Below, in pieces: positions 42,397 to 55,379 of a DNA stretch of 64,000 nt. This DNA is from Clusia tigrina (taxonomy: Eukaryota > Arthropoda > Insecta > Diptera > Clusiidae): positions 319,104,368-319,168,367 of the forward strand of contig OV050030.1 in assembly GCA_920105625.2 (NCBI GenBank), read 5' to 3'. The translations under genes were made by a program, and so were the position numbers. Position 1 is the stretch's first letter. Each line of letters begins with the position of its first letter. Below the pieces are notes generated by a model. It did no database searches, was not told where the DNA came from, and saw nothing but the letters and a program-made list of their open reading frames with translations.

Positions 42397-42700
42397 CTGT
42401 GGCAGCGCCCCGTACCACAGCAGATCATCGTTACTACCTGAGGCGGCCTGGTGTCAGGAGGGGGAGCTCCGTTAGGATACAGCCTAATTAACCTCCTGGC
42501 TGCAAAACAACATCCAATGGGCACGATCCCAAGAACACCCTGGATTAGGAGGGAGACAGTTCTTAGTTGGATTACTCCGCAGTAGTCAGTCCGGCTAGGG
42601 TAATCCCATTAGAGCCGAAACTCCGCCATCCTAACCCATTGCGTCATTGCAATCCCTTAAGCCTTCGTACCCCGACAAGGTGACTGCTCCTCACGAAGGA
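42397..42700 (-). promoter_or_regulatory. 5' UTR of the LOA-like LINE, presumed internal promoter
   Basis: About 300 bases of G/C-richer sequence than the satellite, ending at CCTTCGTGAGGAGCAGTCAC on the minus strand next to the target duplication. LINEs carry their promoter in this region; no specific box is recognised. Confidence 0.5.
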
Positions 42701-42713
42701 ACTGAAGCGTCAT

Positions 42714-45700
42714 AAAACCTTGAAATTTTGTGACAATAAAGTACTCGTGTCAATTTAAAATATCAGTCATAGCTATGCTACCCTTGGCTCCAAATTGAAA
42801 CACTGATAAAACTTCCAATGGTCCCAACTTCTATAAGGTGCCTACTACACCAATCAAAGTTTGCAACTTCCTAATGTTTGTAGTTTTTTACTGGAGCGTC
42901 ATAAAAGCTTGAAATTTTGTGACCTTAAAGTACTCCTGCCCTTTGTAAATTCAAGCTATCAGTCATAGCTATGCTACCCTTGGGTCCAAATTGAAACACT
43001 GATAAAACTTCCAATGGCCCTAACTTCTATAAGGAGCGTATTAAACCTATCAAAGTTTGCAACATTCTAATGTTTGTAGTTTTTTACTGGAGCGTCATAA
43101 AACCTCGAAATTTTGTGACAATAAAGTACTCTTGTCAATTTAAGTTATCAGTCGTAGCTATGCTAACCTTGATACCAAAATGAAACACTGATGAATCTTC
43201 AAATGGCCCTATCTTCATACACTGCGTGTTATACCTATGAAAGTTTTCAACATATAAATGATTGTAACTTTTCACTGGAGCGTCATAAAACCTCGAAATT
43301 TTGTGACAATAAAGTACCCTTGTCAATTTAAGTTATCGGTCATACTTATGCTACCCTTGAGTCCAAATTGAAACACTGATAAAACTTCCAATGGCCCTAA
43401 CTTCTATACATATACGGTGCGTACTACACCTATCAAAATTTGCAACATTCAAATGTTTGTAGTTTTTTACTGGAGTGTCATAAAACCTCGAAATTTTGTG
43501 ACAATGAAGTACTCGTGCCTCTTGTCAATTTAAGCTATCAGTCATAGCTATTCTACCCTTGAGTCCAAAATGAAACACTGATAAAATTTCAAATGGCCCT
43601 AATTTCTGTACGGTGCGCCCTATACCTATAAAAGTTTGCAACATTGAAATGTTTGTAGTTTTTTAGTGGAGCGTCATAAAACCCTGAAATAATGTGACAA
43701 TAAAGTACTCATGCTCCTTGTCAATTTAAGGTATCGGTCATAACTATTCTGCCCTTGAGACCAGCATGAAACACTGATGAATCTTCAAATGGCCCTATCT
43801 TCATACACTGCGTGTTAAACCTATGAAAGTTTTCAACATATAAATGATTGTAACTTTTTACTGGAGCGTCATAAAACCTCGAAATTTTGTGACAATAAAG
43901 TACTCGTGCCCCTTGTCAGTTTAAGCTATCGGTCATAGCTATGCTGCCCTTGACTCCAAAATGAAACACTGATGAATCCTCAAATGGCTCTATCCTCTAA
44001 GCGCTGCGTCCTACACCTATCAAAGTTTGCAACATTCAAATGCATGTAACTTTTTACTGGAGCGTCATAAAACCTTGAAAGTTTGTGACAATGAAGTACC
44101 GGTGCCTCTGGTCAATTTAAGCTATCAGTCATAGCTATGCTACCTTTGAGTCCAAATTGAAACACTGATAAAACTTTCAAAGGCCCTAACTCAAGGGTGC
44201 GTACTACACCTATCAAAGTTTGCAACATTCTACTCTTTGTAGTTTTTACTGGAACGTCATAAAACCTCGAAATTTTGTGACAATAAACTACTCTAGTCAA
44301 TTTAAGTTATCGGTCATAGCTATGCTACCCTTGAGTCCAAATTGAAAGACTGATAAAACTTCCAATGGCCCTAACTTATATACGGTGCGTATTACACCTT
44401 TCAAAGTTTGCAACATTCAAATGCCTGTAAAATTTACTGGAGCGTCATAAAAGCTTTAAATTTTGGGACAATGAATTTTTCGTGCCTCTTGTCAATTTAA
44501 GCTATCAGTCAAAGCTACTCTACTCTTGAGTCCAAAATGAAACATTGATGAAAGTTCAAATGGCCCTATCTTCTATACGCTGCGTCCTATACCTATCAAA
44601 GTTTGCAACATACAAATGGTTGTAACTTTTTACTGGAGCGTTCTAAAACCTCGAAATTTTGTGACAAAGTACTCTTGTCAATTTAAGGTATCAGTCATAG
44701 CTATGCTAACCTTGAGTCCAAATTGAAACACTGATAAAACTTCCAATGGCCCTAACTTCTGTACGGTGCGTACTACACCTATCAAAATTTGCAACATTCA
44801 AATGTTTGTAGTTTTTTAGTGGAGCGTCATAAAACCTTGAAAGTTTGTGACAATAAAGTACTCGTGCCCCTTGTCAGTTTAAGCTATCGATCATAGCTAT
44901 GCTGCCCTTGACTCCAAAATGAAACACTGATGAATCTTCAAATGGCTCTATCCTCTAAGCGCTGCGTCCTACACCTATCAAAGTTTGCTACATTCTAATG
45001 TTTGTAGTTTTTTACTGGAGCGTCATAAAACTTCGAAATTTTTTGACAATGAAGTACTCGTACCGCTTGTCAATTTAAGTAATCAGTCATAGCTTTTCTA
45101 CCCTTGAGTTGAAAATGAAACACTGATAATACTTCAAATGGCCCTAACTTCTATACGGTGCGTACTACACCTATCAAAGTTTGCAACATTCAAATGCATG
45201 TAACTTTTTACTGGAGCGCCATAAAACCTTGAAAGTTTGTGACAATGAAGTACCCGTGCCTCTTGTCAATTTAAGCTATCAGTCATAGCCATGCTACCTT
45301 TGAGTCCAAATTGAAACACTGATAAAACTTCCAATGGCCCTAACTTATATACGGTGCGTATTACACCTATCAAAGTTTGCAACATTCAAATGCCTGTAAA
45401 ATTTACTGGAGCGTCATAAAAGCTTTAAAGTTTGGGACAATGAATTTTTCGTGCCTCTTGCCAATTTAAGCTATCAGTCAAAGCTACTCTACCCTTGAGT
45501 CCAAAATGAAACATTGATGAAAGTTCAAATGGCCCTATCTTCTATACGCTGCGTCCTATACCTATCAAAGTTTGCAACATACAAATGGTTGTAACTTTTA
45601 CTGGAACGTTATAAAACCTCGAAATTTTGTGACAATAAAGTACTCTTGTCAATTTAAGGTATCAGTCATAGCTATGCTAACCTTGAGTCCAAATTGAAAC

Positions 45701-48700
45701 ACTGATAATACTTCCAGTGGCCCTAACGGTACTTACTACACATATCAAAGTTTGCAACATTCAAAAGTCTGTAGTTTTTTACTGGAGCATCATAAAACCT
45801 TGAAATTTTGTGAAAGTAAAGTACTCGTGCCCCTTGTCAATTTAAGCAATCTGTCATAGCTATGCTACCCTTGAGTGCAAAATGAAACACTGATAAATCT
45901 TCAAATGGCCCTATCTTCAATACGATGCATCAGCTACAGCTATCAAAGTTTGCAACATTCAAATGCTAGTAGCTTTTTACTGGAGCGCCATAAAACATTG
46001 AAATTTTCTGCAATCAAGTACTCGTGCATCTTGTCAGCTTAAGCTATCGGTCATAGCTATGCTGCCCTTGACTCCAAAATGAAACACTGATGAATGTTCA
46101 AATGGCTCTATCCTCTAAGCGCTGCGTCCTACACCTATCAAAGTTTGCTACATTCTAATGTTTGTAGTTTTTTACTGGAGCGTCATAAAACCTCGAAATT
46201 TTTTGACAATGAAGTACTCGTACCGCTTGTCAATTTAAGCAATCAGTCATAGCTATTCTACCCTTGAGTCCAAAATGAAAAACTGATAATACTTCAAATG
46301 GCCCTAACTTCTATACGGTGCGTACTACGCCTATCAAAGTTTGCAACATTCAAATGCATGTAACTTTTTACTGGAGCGCCATAAAACCTTGAAAGTTTGT
46401 GACAATGAAGTACCGGTGCCTCTGGTCAATTTAAGCTATCAGTCATAGCTATGCTACCTTTGAGTCCAAATTGAAACACTGATAAAACTTTCAAAGGCCC
46501 TAACTCAAGGGTGCGTACTACACCTATCAAAGTTTGCAACATTCTACTCTTTGTAGTTTTTACTGGAACGTCATAAAACCTCGAAATTTTGTGACAATAA
46601 ACTACTCTAGTCAATTTAAGTTATCGGTCATAGCTATGCTACCCTTGAGTCCAAATTGAAAGACTGATAAAACTTCCAATGGCCCTAACTTATATACGGT
46701 GCGTATTACACCTTTCAAAGTTTGCAACATTCAAATGCCTGTAAAATTTACTGGAGCGTCATAAAAGCTTTAAATTTTGGGACAATGAATTTTTCGTGCC
46801 TCTTGTCAATTTAAGCTATCAGTCAAAGCTACTCTACTCTTGAGTCCAAAATGAAACATTGATGAAAGTTCAAATGGCCCTATCTTCTATACGCTGCGTC
46901 CTATACCTATCAAAGTTTGCAACATACAAATGGTTGTAACTTTTTACTGGAGCGTTCTAAAACCTCGAAATTTTGTGACAATAAAGTACTCTTGTCAATT
47001 TAAGGTATCAGTCATAGCTATGCTAACCTTGAGTCCAAATTGAAACACTGATAAAACTTCCAATGGCCCTAACTTCTGTACGGTGCGTACTACACCTATC
47101 AAAATTTGCAACATTCAAATGTTTGTAGTTTTTTAGTGGAGCGTCATAAAACCTTGAAAGTTTGTGACAATAAAGTACTCGTGCCCCTTGTCAGTTTAAG
47201 CTATCGATCATAGCTATGCTGCCCTTGACTCCAAAATGAAACACTGATGAATCTTCAAATGGCTCTATCCTCTAAGCGCTGCGTCCTACACCTATCAAAG
47301 TTTGCTACATTCTAATGTTTGTAGTTTTTTACTGGAGCGTCATAAAACTTCGAAATTTTTTGACAATGAAGTACTCGTACCGCTTGTCAATTTAAGTAAT
47401 CAGTCATAGCTTTTCTACCCTTGAGTTGAAAATGAAACACTGATAATACTTCAAATGGCCCTAACTTCTATACGGTGCGTACTACACCTATCAAAGTTTG
47501 CAACATTCAAATGCATGTAACTTTTTACTGGAGCGCCATAAAACCTTGAAAGTTTGTGACAATGAAGTACCCGTGCCTCTTGTCAATTTAAGCTATCAGT
47601 CATAGCCATGCTACCTTTGAGTCCAAATTGAAACACTGATAAAACTTCCAATGGCCCTAACTTATATACGGTGCGTATTACACCTATCAAAGTTTGCAAC
47701 ATTCAAATGCCTGTAAAATTTACTGGAGCGTCATAAAAGCTTTAAAGTTTGGGACAATGAATTTTTCGTGCCTCTTGCCAATTTAAGCTATCAGTCAAAG
47801 CTACTCTACCCTTGAGTCCAAAATGAAACATTGATGAAAGTTCAAATGGCCCTATCTTCTATATGCTGCGTCCTATACCTATCAAAGTTTGCAACATACA
47901 AATGGTTGTAACTTTTACTGGAACGTTATAAAACCTCGAAATTTTGTGACAATAAAGTACTCTTGTCAATTTAAGGTATCAGTCATAGCTATGCTAACCT
48001 TGAGTCCAAATTGAAACACTGATAATACTTCCAGTGGCCCTAACGGTACTTACTACACATATCAAAGTTTGCAACATTCAAAAGTCTGTAGTTTTTTACT
48101 GGAGCATCATAAAACCTTGAAATTTTGTGAAAGTAAAGTACTCGTGCCCCTTGTCAATTTAAGCAATCTGTCATAGCTATGCTACCCTTGAGTGCAAAAT
48201 GAAACACTGATAAATCTTCAAATGGCCCTATCTTCAATACGATGCATCAGCTACAGCTATCAAAGTTTGCAACATTCAAATGCTAGTAGCTTTTTACTGG
48301 AGCGCCATAAAACATTGAAATTTTCTGCAATCAAGTACTCGTGCATCTTGTCAGCTTAAGCTATCGGTCATAGCTATGCTGCCCTTGACTCCAAAATGAA
48401 ACACTGATGAATGTTCAAATGGCTCTATCCTCTAAGCGCTGCGTCCTACACCTATCAAAGTTTGCTACATTCTAATGTTTGTAGTTTTTTACTGGAGCGT
48501 CATAAAACCTCGAAATTTTTTGACAATGAAGTACTCGTACCGCTTGTCAATTTAAGCAATCAGTCATAGCTATTCTACCCTTGAGTCCAAAATGAAAAAC
48601 TGATAATACTTCAAATGGCCCTAACTTCTATACGGTGCGTACTACGCCTATCAAAGTTTGCAACATTCAAATGCATGTAACTTTTTACTGGAGCGCCATA

Positions 48701-51700
48701 AAACCTTGAAAGTTTGTGACAATGAAGTACTCGTGCCTCTTGTCAATTTAAGCTATCAGCCATAGCTATGCTACCTTTGAGTCCAAATTGAAACACTGAT
48801 AAAACTTTCAATGGCCCTAACTCAAGGGTGCGTACTACACCTATCAAAGTTTGCAACATTCTACTCTTTGTAGTTTTTTACTGGAACGTCATGAAACCTC
48901 GAAATTTTGTGACAATAAAGTACTCTAGTCAATTTAAGTTATCGGTCATAGCTATGCTACCCTTGAGTCCAAATTGAAACACTGATAAAACTTCCAATGG
49001 CCCTAACTTAAATACGGTGCGTATTACACCTATCAAAGTTGCAACATTCAAATGCCTGTAAAATTTACTGGAGCGTCATAAAAGCTTTAAATTTTGGGAC
49101 AATGAAGTATTCGTGCCTCTTGTCAATTTAAGCTATCAGTCAAAGCTACTCTACCCTTGAGTCCAAAATGAAACATTGATGAAAGTTCAAATGGCCCGAT
49201 ATTCTATACGCTGCGTCCTATACCTATCAAAGTTTGCAACATACAAATGGTTGTAACTTTTTACTGGAGCGTCATAAAACCTCGAAATTTTGTGACAATA
49301 AAGTACTCTTGTCAATTTAAGGTGTCAGTCATAGCTATGCTAACTTTGAGTCCAAATTGAAACACTGATAATACTTCAAATGGCCCTAACGGTACTTACT
49401 ACACCTATCAAAGTTTACAACATTCAAAAGTCTGTAGTTTTTTACTGGAGCATCATAAAACCTTTAAATTTTGTGAAAATATAGTACTCGTGCCCCTTGT
49501 CAATTTGAGCAATCTATCATAGCTATGCTACCTTTGAGTCCAAAATGAAACACTGATAAATCTTCAAATGGCCCTATCTTCAATACGATGTATCCTACAG
49601 CTATCAAAGTTTGCAACATTCAAATGCTAGTATAAAACATTGAAATTTTCTGCAATCAAGTACTCGTGCATCTTGTCAATTTAAGCTATCAGTCATAGCT
49701 ATTCTACAATTGAGTCCAAAATGAAACACTGATAAATCTTCAAATGGCCCAAATTTCTGTACGGTGCGCCCTATACCTATCAAAGTTTGCAACATTCAAA
49801 TGTTTGTAGTTTTTTACTGAAGCGTCATAAAACCTTGAACTTTTGTGACAATAAAGTACTCGTGTCAATTTAAGTTATCAGTCATAGCTATGTCATATAC
49901 CCTTGGGTCCAAATTGAAACACTGATAAAACTTCCAATGGTCCGAACTTTTATAAGCTGCCTACTACACCAATCAAAGTTTGCAACATTCTAATGTTTGT
50001 AGTTTTTTACTGGAGTGTCATAAAACCTTTAAACTTTGTGACCATAAAGTACTCCTGCCCTTTGTCAATTTAAGCTATCAGTCATAGCTATGCTAGCCTT
50101 AAGTCCAAATTGAAACAATGATAAAACTTCCAATGGCCTTAACTTCTATACGGTACGAACTACAAATACCAAAGTTTGCAACATTCAAATGCTTGTAACT
50201 TTTTACTGGAGCGCCATACAACTTTGTGACAATAAAGTTTGTGACAATAAAGTACTCGTGCCTCTTGTCAATTTAAGCTATCAGTCATAGCTATTCTAAC
50301 CTTGAGTCCAAAATGAAACACTGCTGAATCTTCAAATGGCCCTATCTTCATACGCTGCGTCCTATACCTATCAAAGTTTGCAACATACAAATGGTTGTAA
50401 CTTTTTACTGGAGCATCAAAAAACCTCGAAATTTTGTGACAATAAAGTACTCTTGTCAATTTAAGGTATCAGTCATAGCTATGCTAACCTTGAGTCCAAA
50501 TTGAAACACTGATAAAATTTCCAATGGCCCTATTTAATATACGGTGCGTACTATACCTATCAAAGTTTGCAACATTCTAATGTTTGTAGTTTTTTACTGG
50601 AGCGTCATAAAACCTCGAAATTTTTTGACAATGATGTACTCGTGCCGCTTGTCAATTTAAGCAATCAGTCATGGCTATTCTACAATGGAGTCCAAAGAGA
50701 AACATTGATAAAACTTCAAATGGCCCAAATTTCTGAACGGTGCGCCCTATACCTATCAAAGTTTGCAACATTCAAATGTATGTAGTTTTTTACTGAAGCG
50801 TCATAAAACCTTGAAATTTTGTGACAATAAAGTACTCGTGCCCCTTGTCAGTTTAAGCTATCAGTCATAGCTATTCTACACTTGAGTCCAAAATGAAACA
50901 CTGATGAATCTGAAAATGGCCCTATCTACTATACGCTGCGTCCTCCACTTATCAAAGTTTGTAATATACAAATGGTTGTAATTATTTACCGGAGCGTCAT
51001 AAAACCTAGAAATTTTGTGACAATAAAGTACTCTTGTCAATTTAAGTTATCAGTCATATCTATGCTACCCTAAGGTCCAAATTGAAACACTGATAAAACT
51101 TCCAATGGTCCTAACTTCTATAAGGTGCCTACTACACCTATGAAAGTTTGCAACATTCTAATGTTTGTAGTTTTTTACTGGAGCGTCATAAAACCTTGAA
51201 ATTTTTTGACAATAAAGCACTCCTGCCCTTTGTCAATTTAAGCTATAAGTCATAGCTATGCTACCCTTGGGTCCAAATTGAAACACTGATAAAGCTTCCA
51301 ATGGCCCTAACTTCTATAAGGTGTGTACTACACCTATCAAAGTTTGCAACAATCTAATGTTTGTAGTTTTTTACTGGAGCGTCATAAACCTCGAAATTTT
51401 GTGACAATAAAGTAGTCTTGTCAATTTAAGTTATTGGTCATAGCTATGCTAAACTTGAGTCCTAATTGAAACACTGATCAAATTTTCAATGGCCCTAACT
51501 TATATACGGTGCGTATTACACCTATCAAAGATTGCAACATTCAAACGCCTGTAAGTTTTTACTGGAGCGCCATAAAAGCTTTAAGTTATGTGACAATTAA
51601 GTATTCGTGCCTCGTGTCAATTTAAGCTCTCAGTCATAGCTATTCTACCCTTGAGTCCAAAATGAAACACTGATAAATCATCAAATTGCCCTAATTTGTG

Positions 51701-54700
51701 TACGGTGCGCCATATACCTATCAAAGTTTGCAACATTCAAATGTTTGTAGTTTTTTACTGGAGAGTCATAAAACCCTGAAATAATGTGACAATAAAGTAC
51801 TCGTGTTCCTTGTCAATTTAAGGTATCGGTCATAACTATTCTGCCCTTGAGACCAAAATGAAACACTGATGAATCTTCAAATGACCCTATCTTCATACAC
51901 TGCGTGTTATACCTATGAAAGTTTTTAACATATAAATGATTGTAACTTTTTACTGGAGCGTCATAAAACCTCGAAATTTTGTGACAATAAAGTACTCTTG
52001 TCAATTTAAGTTATCGGTCATAGTTATGCTACCCTTGAGTCCAAATTGAAACACTGATAATACTTCAAATGGCCCTAACGGTACTTACTACACTTATCAA
52101 AGTTTGCAACATTCAAAAGTCTGTAGTTTTTAACTGGAGCATCATAAAACCTTGAAATTTTGTGAAAATATAGTACTCGTGCCCCTTGTTAATTTAAGCA
52201 ATCTATCATAGCTATGCTACCCTTGAGTCCAAAATGAAACACTGATAAATCTTCAAATGGCCCTATCTTCAATACGATGCATCCTACAGCTATCAAAGTT
52301 TGCAACATTCAAATGCTAGTAACTTTTTACTGGAGCGTCATAAAACCTCGAAATTTTGTGACAATGAAGTACTCTTGTCAATTTAAATTATCGGTCATAG
52401 TTATGCTACCCTTGAGTCCAAATTCAAACACTGATACAACTTCCAATGGCCCTAACTTCTATACGGTGCGTACTAAACCTATCAAAGTTTGCAACATTAA
52501 AATGTTTATAAAATTTTGAAATTTTGTGACAATAAAAAACTCGGGCCCCTTGTCAGTTTATGCTATCGGTCATAGCTATGCTGCCATTGACTCCAAAATG
52601 AAACACTGATGAATCTTCAAATGGCTCTATCCTCTAAGCGCTTCGTCCTACACCTATCAAAGTTTGCAACATACAAATGGTTGTAACTTTTTACTGGAGC
52701 GTCATAAAACCTCGAAATTTTGTGTCAATAAAGTACTCTTGTCAATTTAAGGTATCGGTCATAGCTATGCTAACCTTGAGTCCAAATTGAAATACTGATA
52801 AAATTTCCAATGACCCTATTTCCTATACGGTGCGTACTATACCTATCAAAGTTTGCAACATTCTAATGTTTGTAGTTTTTTACTGGAGCGTCATAAAACC
52901 TCGAAATTTTGTGACAATAAAGTACTCTTGTCAATTTAGGTTATCAGTCGTAGCTATGCTACCCTTGAGACCAAAATAAAACACTGATGAATCTTCAAAT
53001 GGCCCTATCTTCATACACTGCGTCGTATACCTATGAAAGTTTTCAACATACAAATGATTGTAAGCTTTGACTGGAGCGTCATAAAGCATCAAAATTATGT
53101 GACAATAGACTACTCTTGTCAATTTAAGTTATCGGTCATAGCAATGCTACCCTTGAGTCCAAATTGAAACACTGATAAAATTTCCAATGGCCCAAAGTTA
53201 TATACGGTGCGTATTACACATATCAAAGTTTGCAACATTCAAATGCCTGTAAGTTTTTACTGGTGCGCCATAAAAACTTTAAATTTTTGACAATGAAGTA
53301 TTCGTGTCAATTTAAGCTATCAGTCATAGCTATTCTACAATTGAGTCCAAAATGAAACACTGATAAAACTTCAAATACCTATCAAAGATTGCAACATTGA
53401 AATGTTTGTATTTTTTTAGTGGAGCGCCATAAAATCCTGAAATAATATGACAATAAAGTACTCGTGCTTCTTGTCAATTTAAGCTATCGGGCATAGCTAT
53501 TCTACCCTTGAGTCCAAAATGAAACATTGATGAAAGTTCAAATGGCCCTATCTTCTATACGCTGCGTCCTATACCTATCAAATATGTATATAATAAATAT
53601 ATTCTAATGTTTGTAGTTTTTTACTGGAGCGTCATAAAACATTGAAATTTTGTGACCATAAAGGACTCCTGGCCTTTGTCAATTTAAGCTATCAGTCATA
53701 GCTATGCTACCCTTGGGTCCAGATTGATACACTGATAAATCTTCCAAAGGCCTTAAATTTCTATAATAAAGTACTCGTGCCTTTTGTCAATTTAAGCTAT
53801 CAGTCATAGCAATTCTACCCTTGAGTCCAAAATGAAACACTGATAAAACTTCAAATGGCCCTAATTTCTGTACGGTGCGCCCTATACCTATCAAAGTTTG
53901 CAACATTGAAATGTTTGTAGTTTTTTAGTGGAGCCTCATAAAACCCTGAAATAATGTGACAATAAAGTACTCGTGCTCCTTGTCAATTTAAGGTATCGGT
54001 CATAGCTATTCTGCCCTTGAGTGCAAAATGAAACACTGATAAAGCTTCAAATGGCCCTATCTTCATACGCTGCGTCCTACACCAATCAAAGTTTTCAACA
54101 TTCAAATGATTGTAACTTTTTACTGGAGCGTCATAAAACGTCGAAACTTTGTGACAATAAAGTATTCTTGTCAATTTAAGTTATCGGTCATAGTTATGCT
54201 ACCCTTGAGTCCAATTTGAAACACTGATAAAACTTCCAATGGCCCTAACTTCTATACGGTGCGTACTACACCTATCAAAGTTTGCAACATTCAAATGTTT
54301 GTAGTTTTTTACTGGAACGTCATAAAACATTGAAATTTTCTGACCATAAAGGACTCCTGGCCTTTGTCAATTTAAGCTATCAGTCATAGCTATGCTACCC
54401 TTGGGTCTAGATTGATACACTGATAAATCTTCCAATGGCCTTAACTTCTATAATAAAGTACTCGTGCCTCTTGTCAATTTAAGCTATCAGTCATAGCTAT
54501 TCTACCCTTGAGTCCAAAATGAAACACTGATAAAACTTCAAATGGCCCTAATTTCTGTACGGTGCGCCCTATACCTATCAAAGTTTGCAAACTTCAAATG
54601 TTTGTAGTTTTTTAATTGAGCCTGAAATAATGTGACAATAAAGTACTTGTGCTCCTTGTCAATTTAAGCTATCGGTCATAGATATTCTACCCTTGAGTCC

Positions 54701-55010
54701 AAAATGGCACAGTGATGAATCTTCAAATGGCCCTATCTTCATACGCTGCGTCCTACTCTTATCAAAGTTTTCAACATACAATTTTGTGACAATAAAGTAC
54801 TCTTGTCAATTTAAGTTATCGGTCATAGCTGGGTAGCATAGCTGAGAACAAATTGAAACACTGATAAAAATTTGAATGGCCCTATCTTCAATACGGTGCG
54901 TAATACACCTATCAAAGTTTGCAGCATTCAAATGCCTGTAAATTTTTACTGGAGCGCCATAAAAGCTTTAAATTTGTGACAATGAAGTACTCATCAGTCA
55001 TAGCTATTAT
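42714..55010 (+). repeat. Satellite array, direct orientation (12.3 kb)
   Basis: Longest direct block. It contains the 6-mer/12-mer higher-order repeat at 44016-48646, then more diverged monomers with small rearrangements: a monomer lacking its centre near 49630, a 15-bp micro-duplication TTTGTGACAATAAAG near 50223-50252, a short TATATAATAAATATATT insertion near 53590, and a 687-bp duplication around 53600-54600. The last monomer is disturbed (GTACTCATCAGTCATAG near 54988) just before the Copia remnant. No gene. Confidence 0.95.
44016..48646 (+). repeat. Higher-order repeat: two 12-monomer units (2,314 and 2,317 bp), each of two 6-mers
   Basis: Unit 1 is 44016-46329 and unit 2 is 46330-48646. 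They look almost identical by eye; unit 1 lacks three bases (GTGACAAAGTACTC near 44662 against GTGACAATAAAGTACTC near 46976). Each unit divides at an equivalent monomer (45170 and 47487) into halves of about 1,154-1,160 bases, six monomers each, which are clearly more diverged from each other than the units are. A third, shorter relative starts at 48647 and continues to about 49690. Confidence 0.88.
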
Positions 55011-55211
55011 TGAGCAGAGAAAAAATAGCCAGCGAAGTGGAACTGTATGCGGGAAAAAATAAAAGACGTGTTACCTTCTAGAATGTACAAACGGGAGAGA
55101 GAAGTATTTATTGACAGTTCAGTTGATAATCCTTATAACATACATACTGCATATATGTAAACTGCATAAATGTAAATGCAGTTCTGTATAAAATATTACA
55201 TTCTTTTAACA
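55011..55211 (-). repeat. 3' LTR of the Copia remnant (201 bp)
   Basis: On the minus strand it starts TGTTAAAAGAATG and ends TCTCTGCTCA, with TG...CA ends. ATTAT at 55006-55010 would be the target duplication; the partner is lost with the 5' end. Confidence 0.7.
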
Positions 55212-55218
55212 CCCTTCC
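55212..55218 (-). other. Polypurine tract of the Copia remnant
   Basis: GGAAGGG on the minus strand, directly before the LTR start TGTT. Confidence 0.6.
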
Positions 55219-55379
55219 GGAATATTTATTTTATACAAAGGTAAATATATACTTAGAGCATTTGGTCAGCAAAAAACAAGCTATAAAATTCAATGTAATT
55301 CAAAAGATGAACTTTGACCAAATGCTTTTCATTGTTACAAAAATATTTGAAAAAATTTTATTACAAAAAAAAAACTTAA

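Larger units (their letters stand above)
37464..42700 (-). mobile_element. Full-length LOA/I-like non-LTR retrotransposon (5,237 bp)
   Basis: Flanked by a perfect 13-bp target duplication ACTGAAGCGTCAT (37451-37463 and 42701-42713), whose removal restores an ordinary satellite monomer. On the minus strand it runs from a 5' UTR (about 300 bases), through ORF1 (431 aa, with what I take to be a DUF4780-type domain) and ORF2 (1,187 aa, endonuclease, reverse transcriptase, RNase H and C-terminal CCHC-type finger), to a short 3' UTR ending in a TACC repeat. An APE endonuclease combined with RNase H points to the LOA/I group rather than R1 or Jockey proper. Both ORFs are uninterrupted and the duplication is perfect, so insertion was recent. 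Confidence 0.93.
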
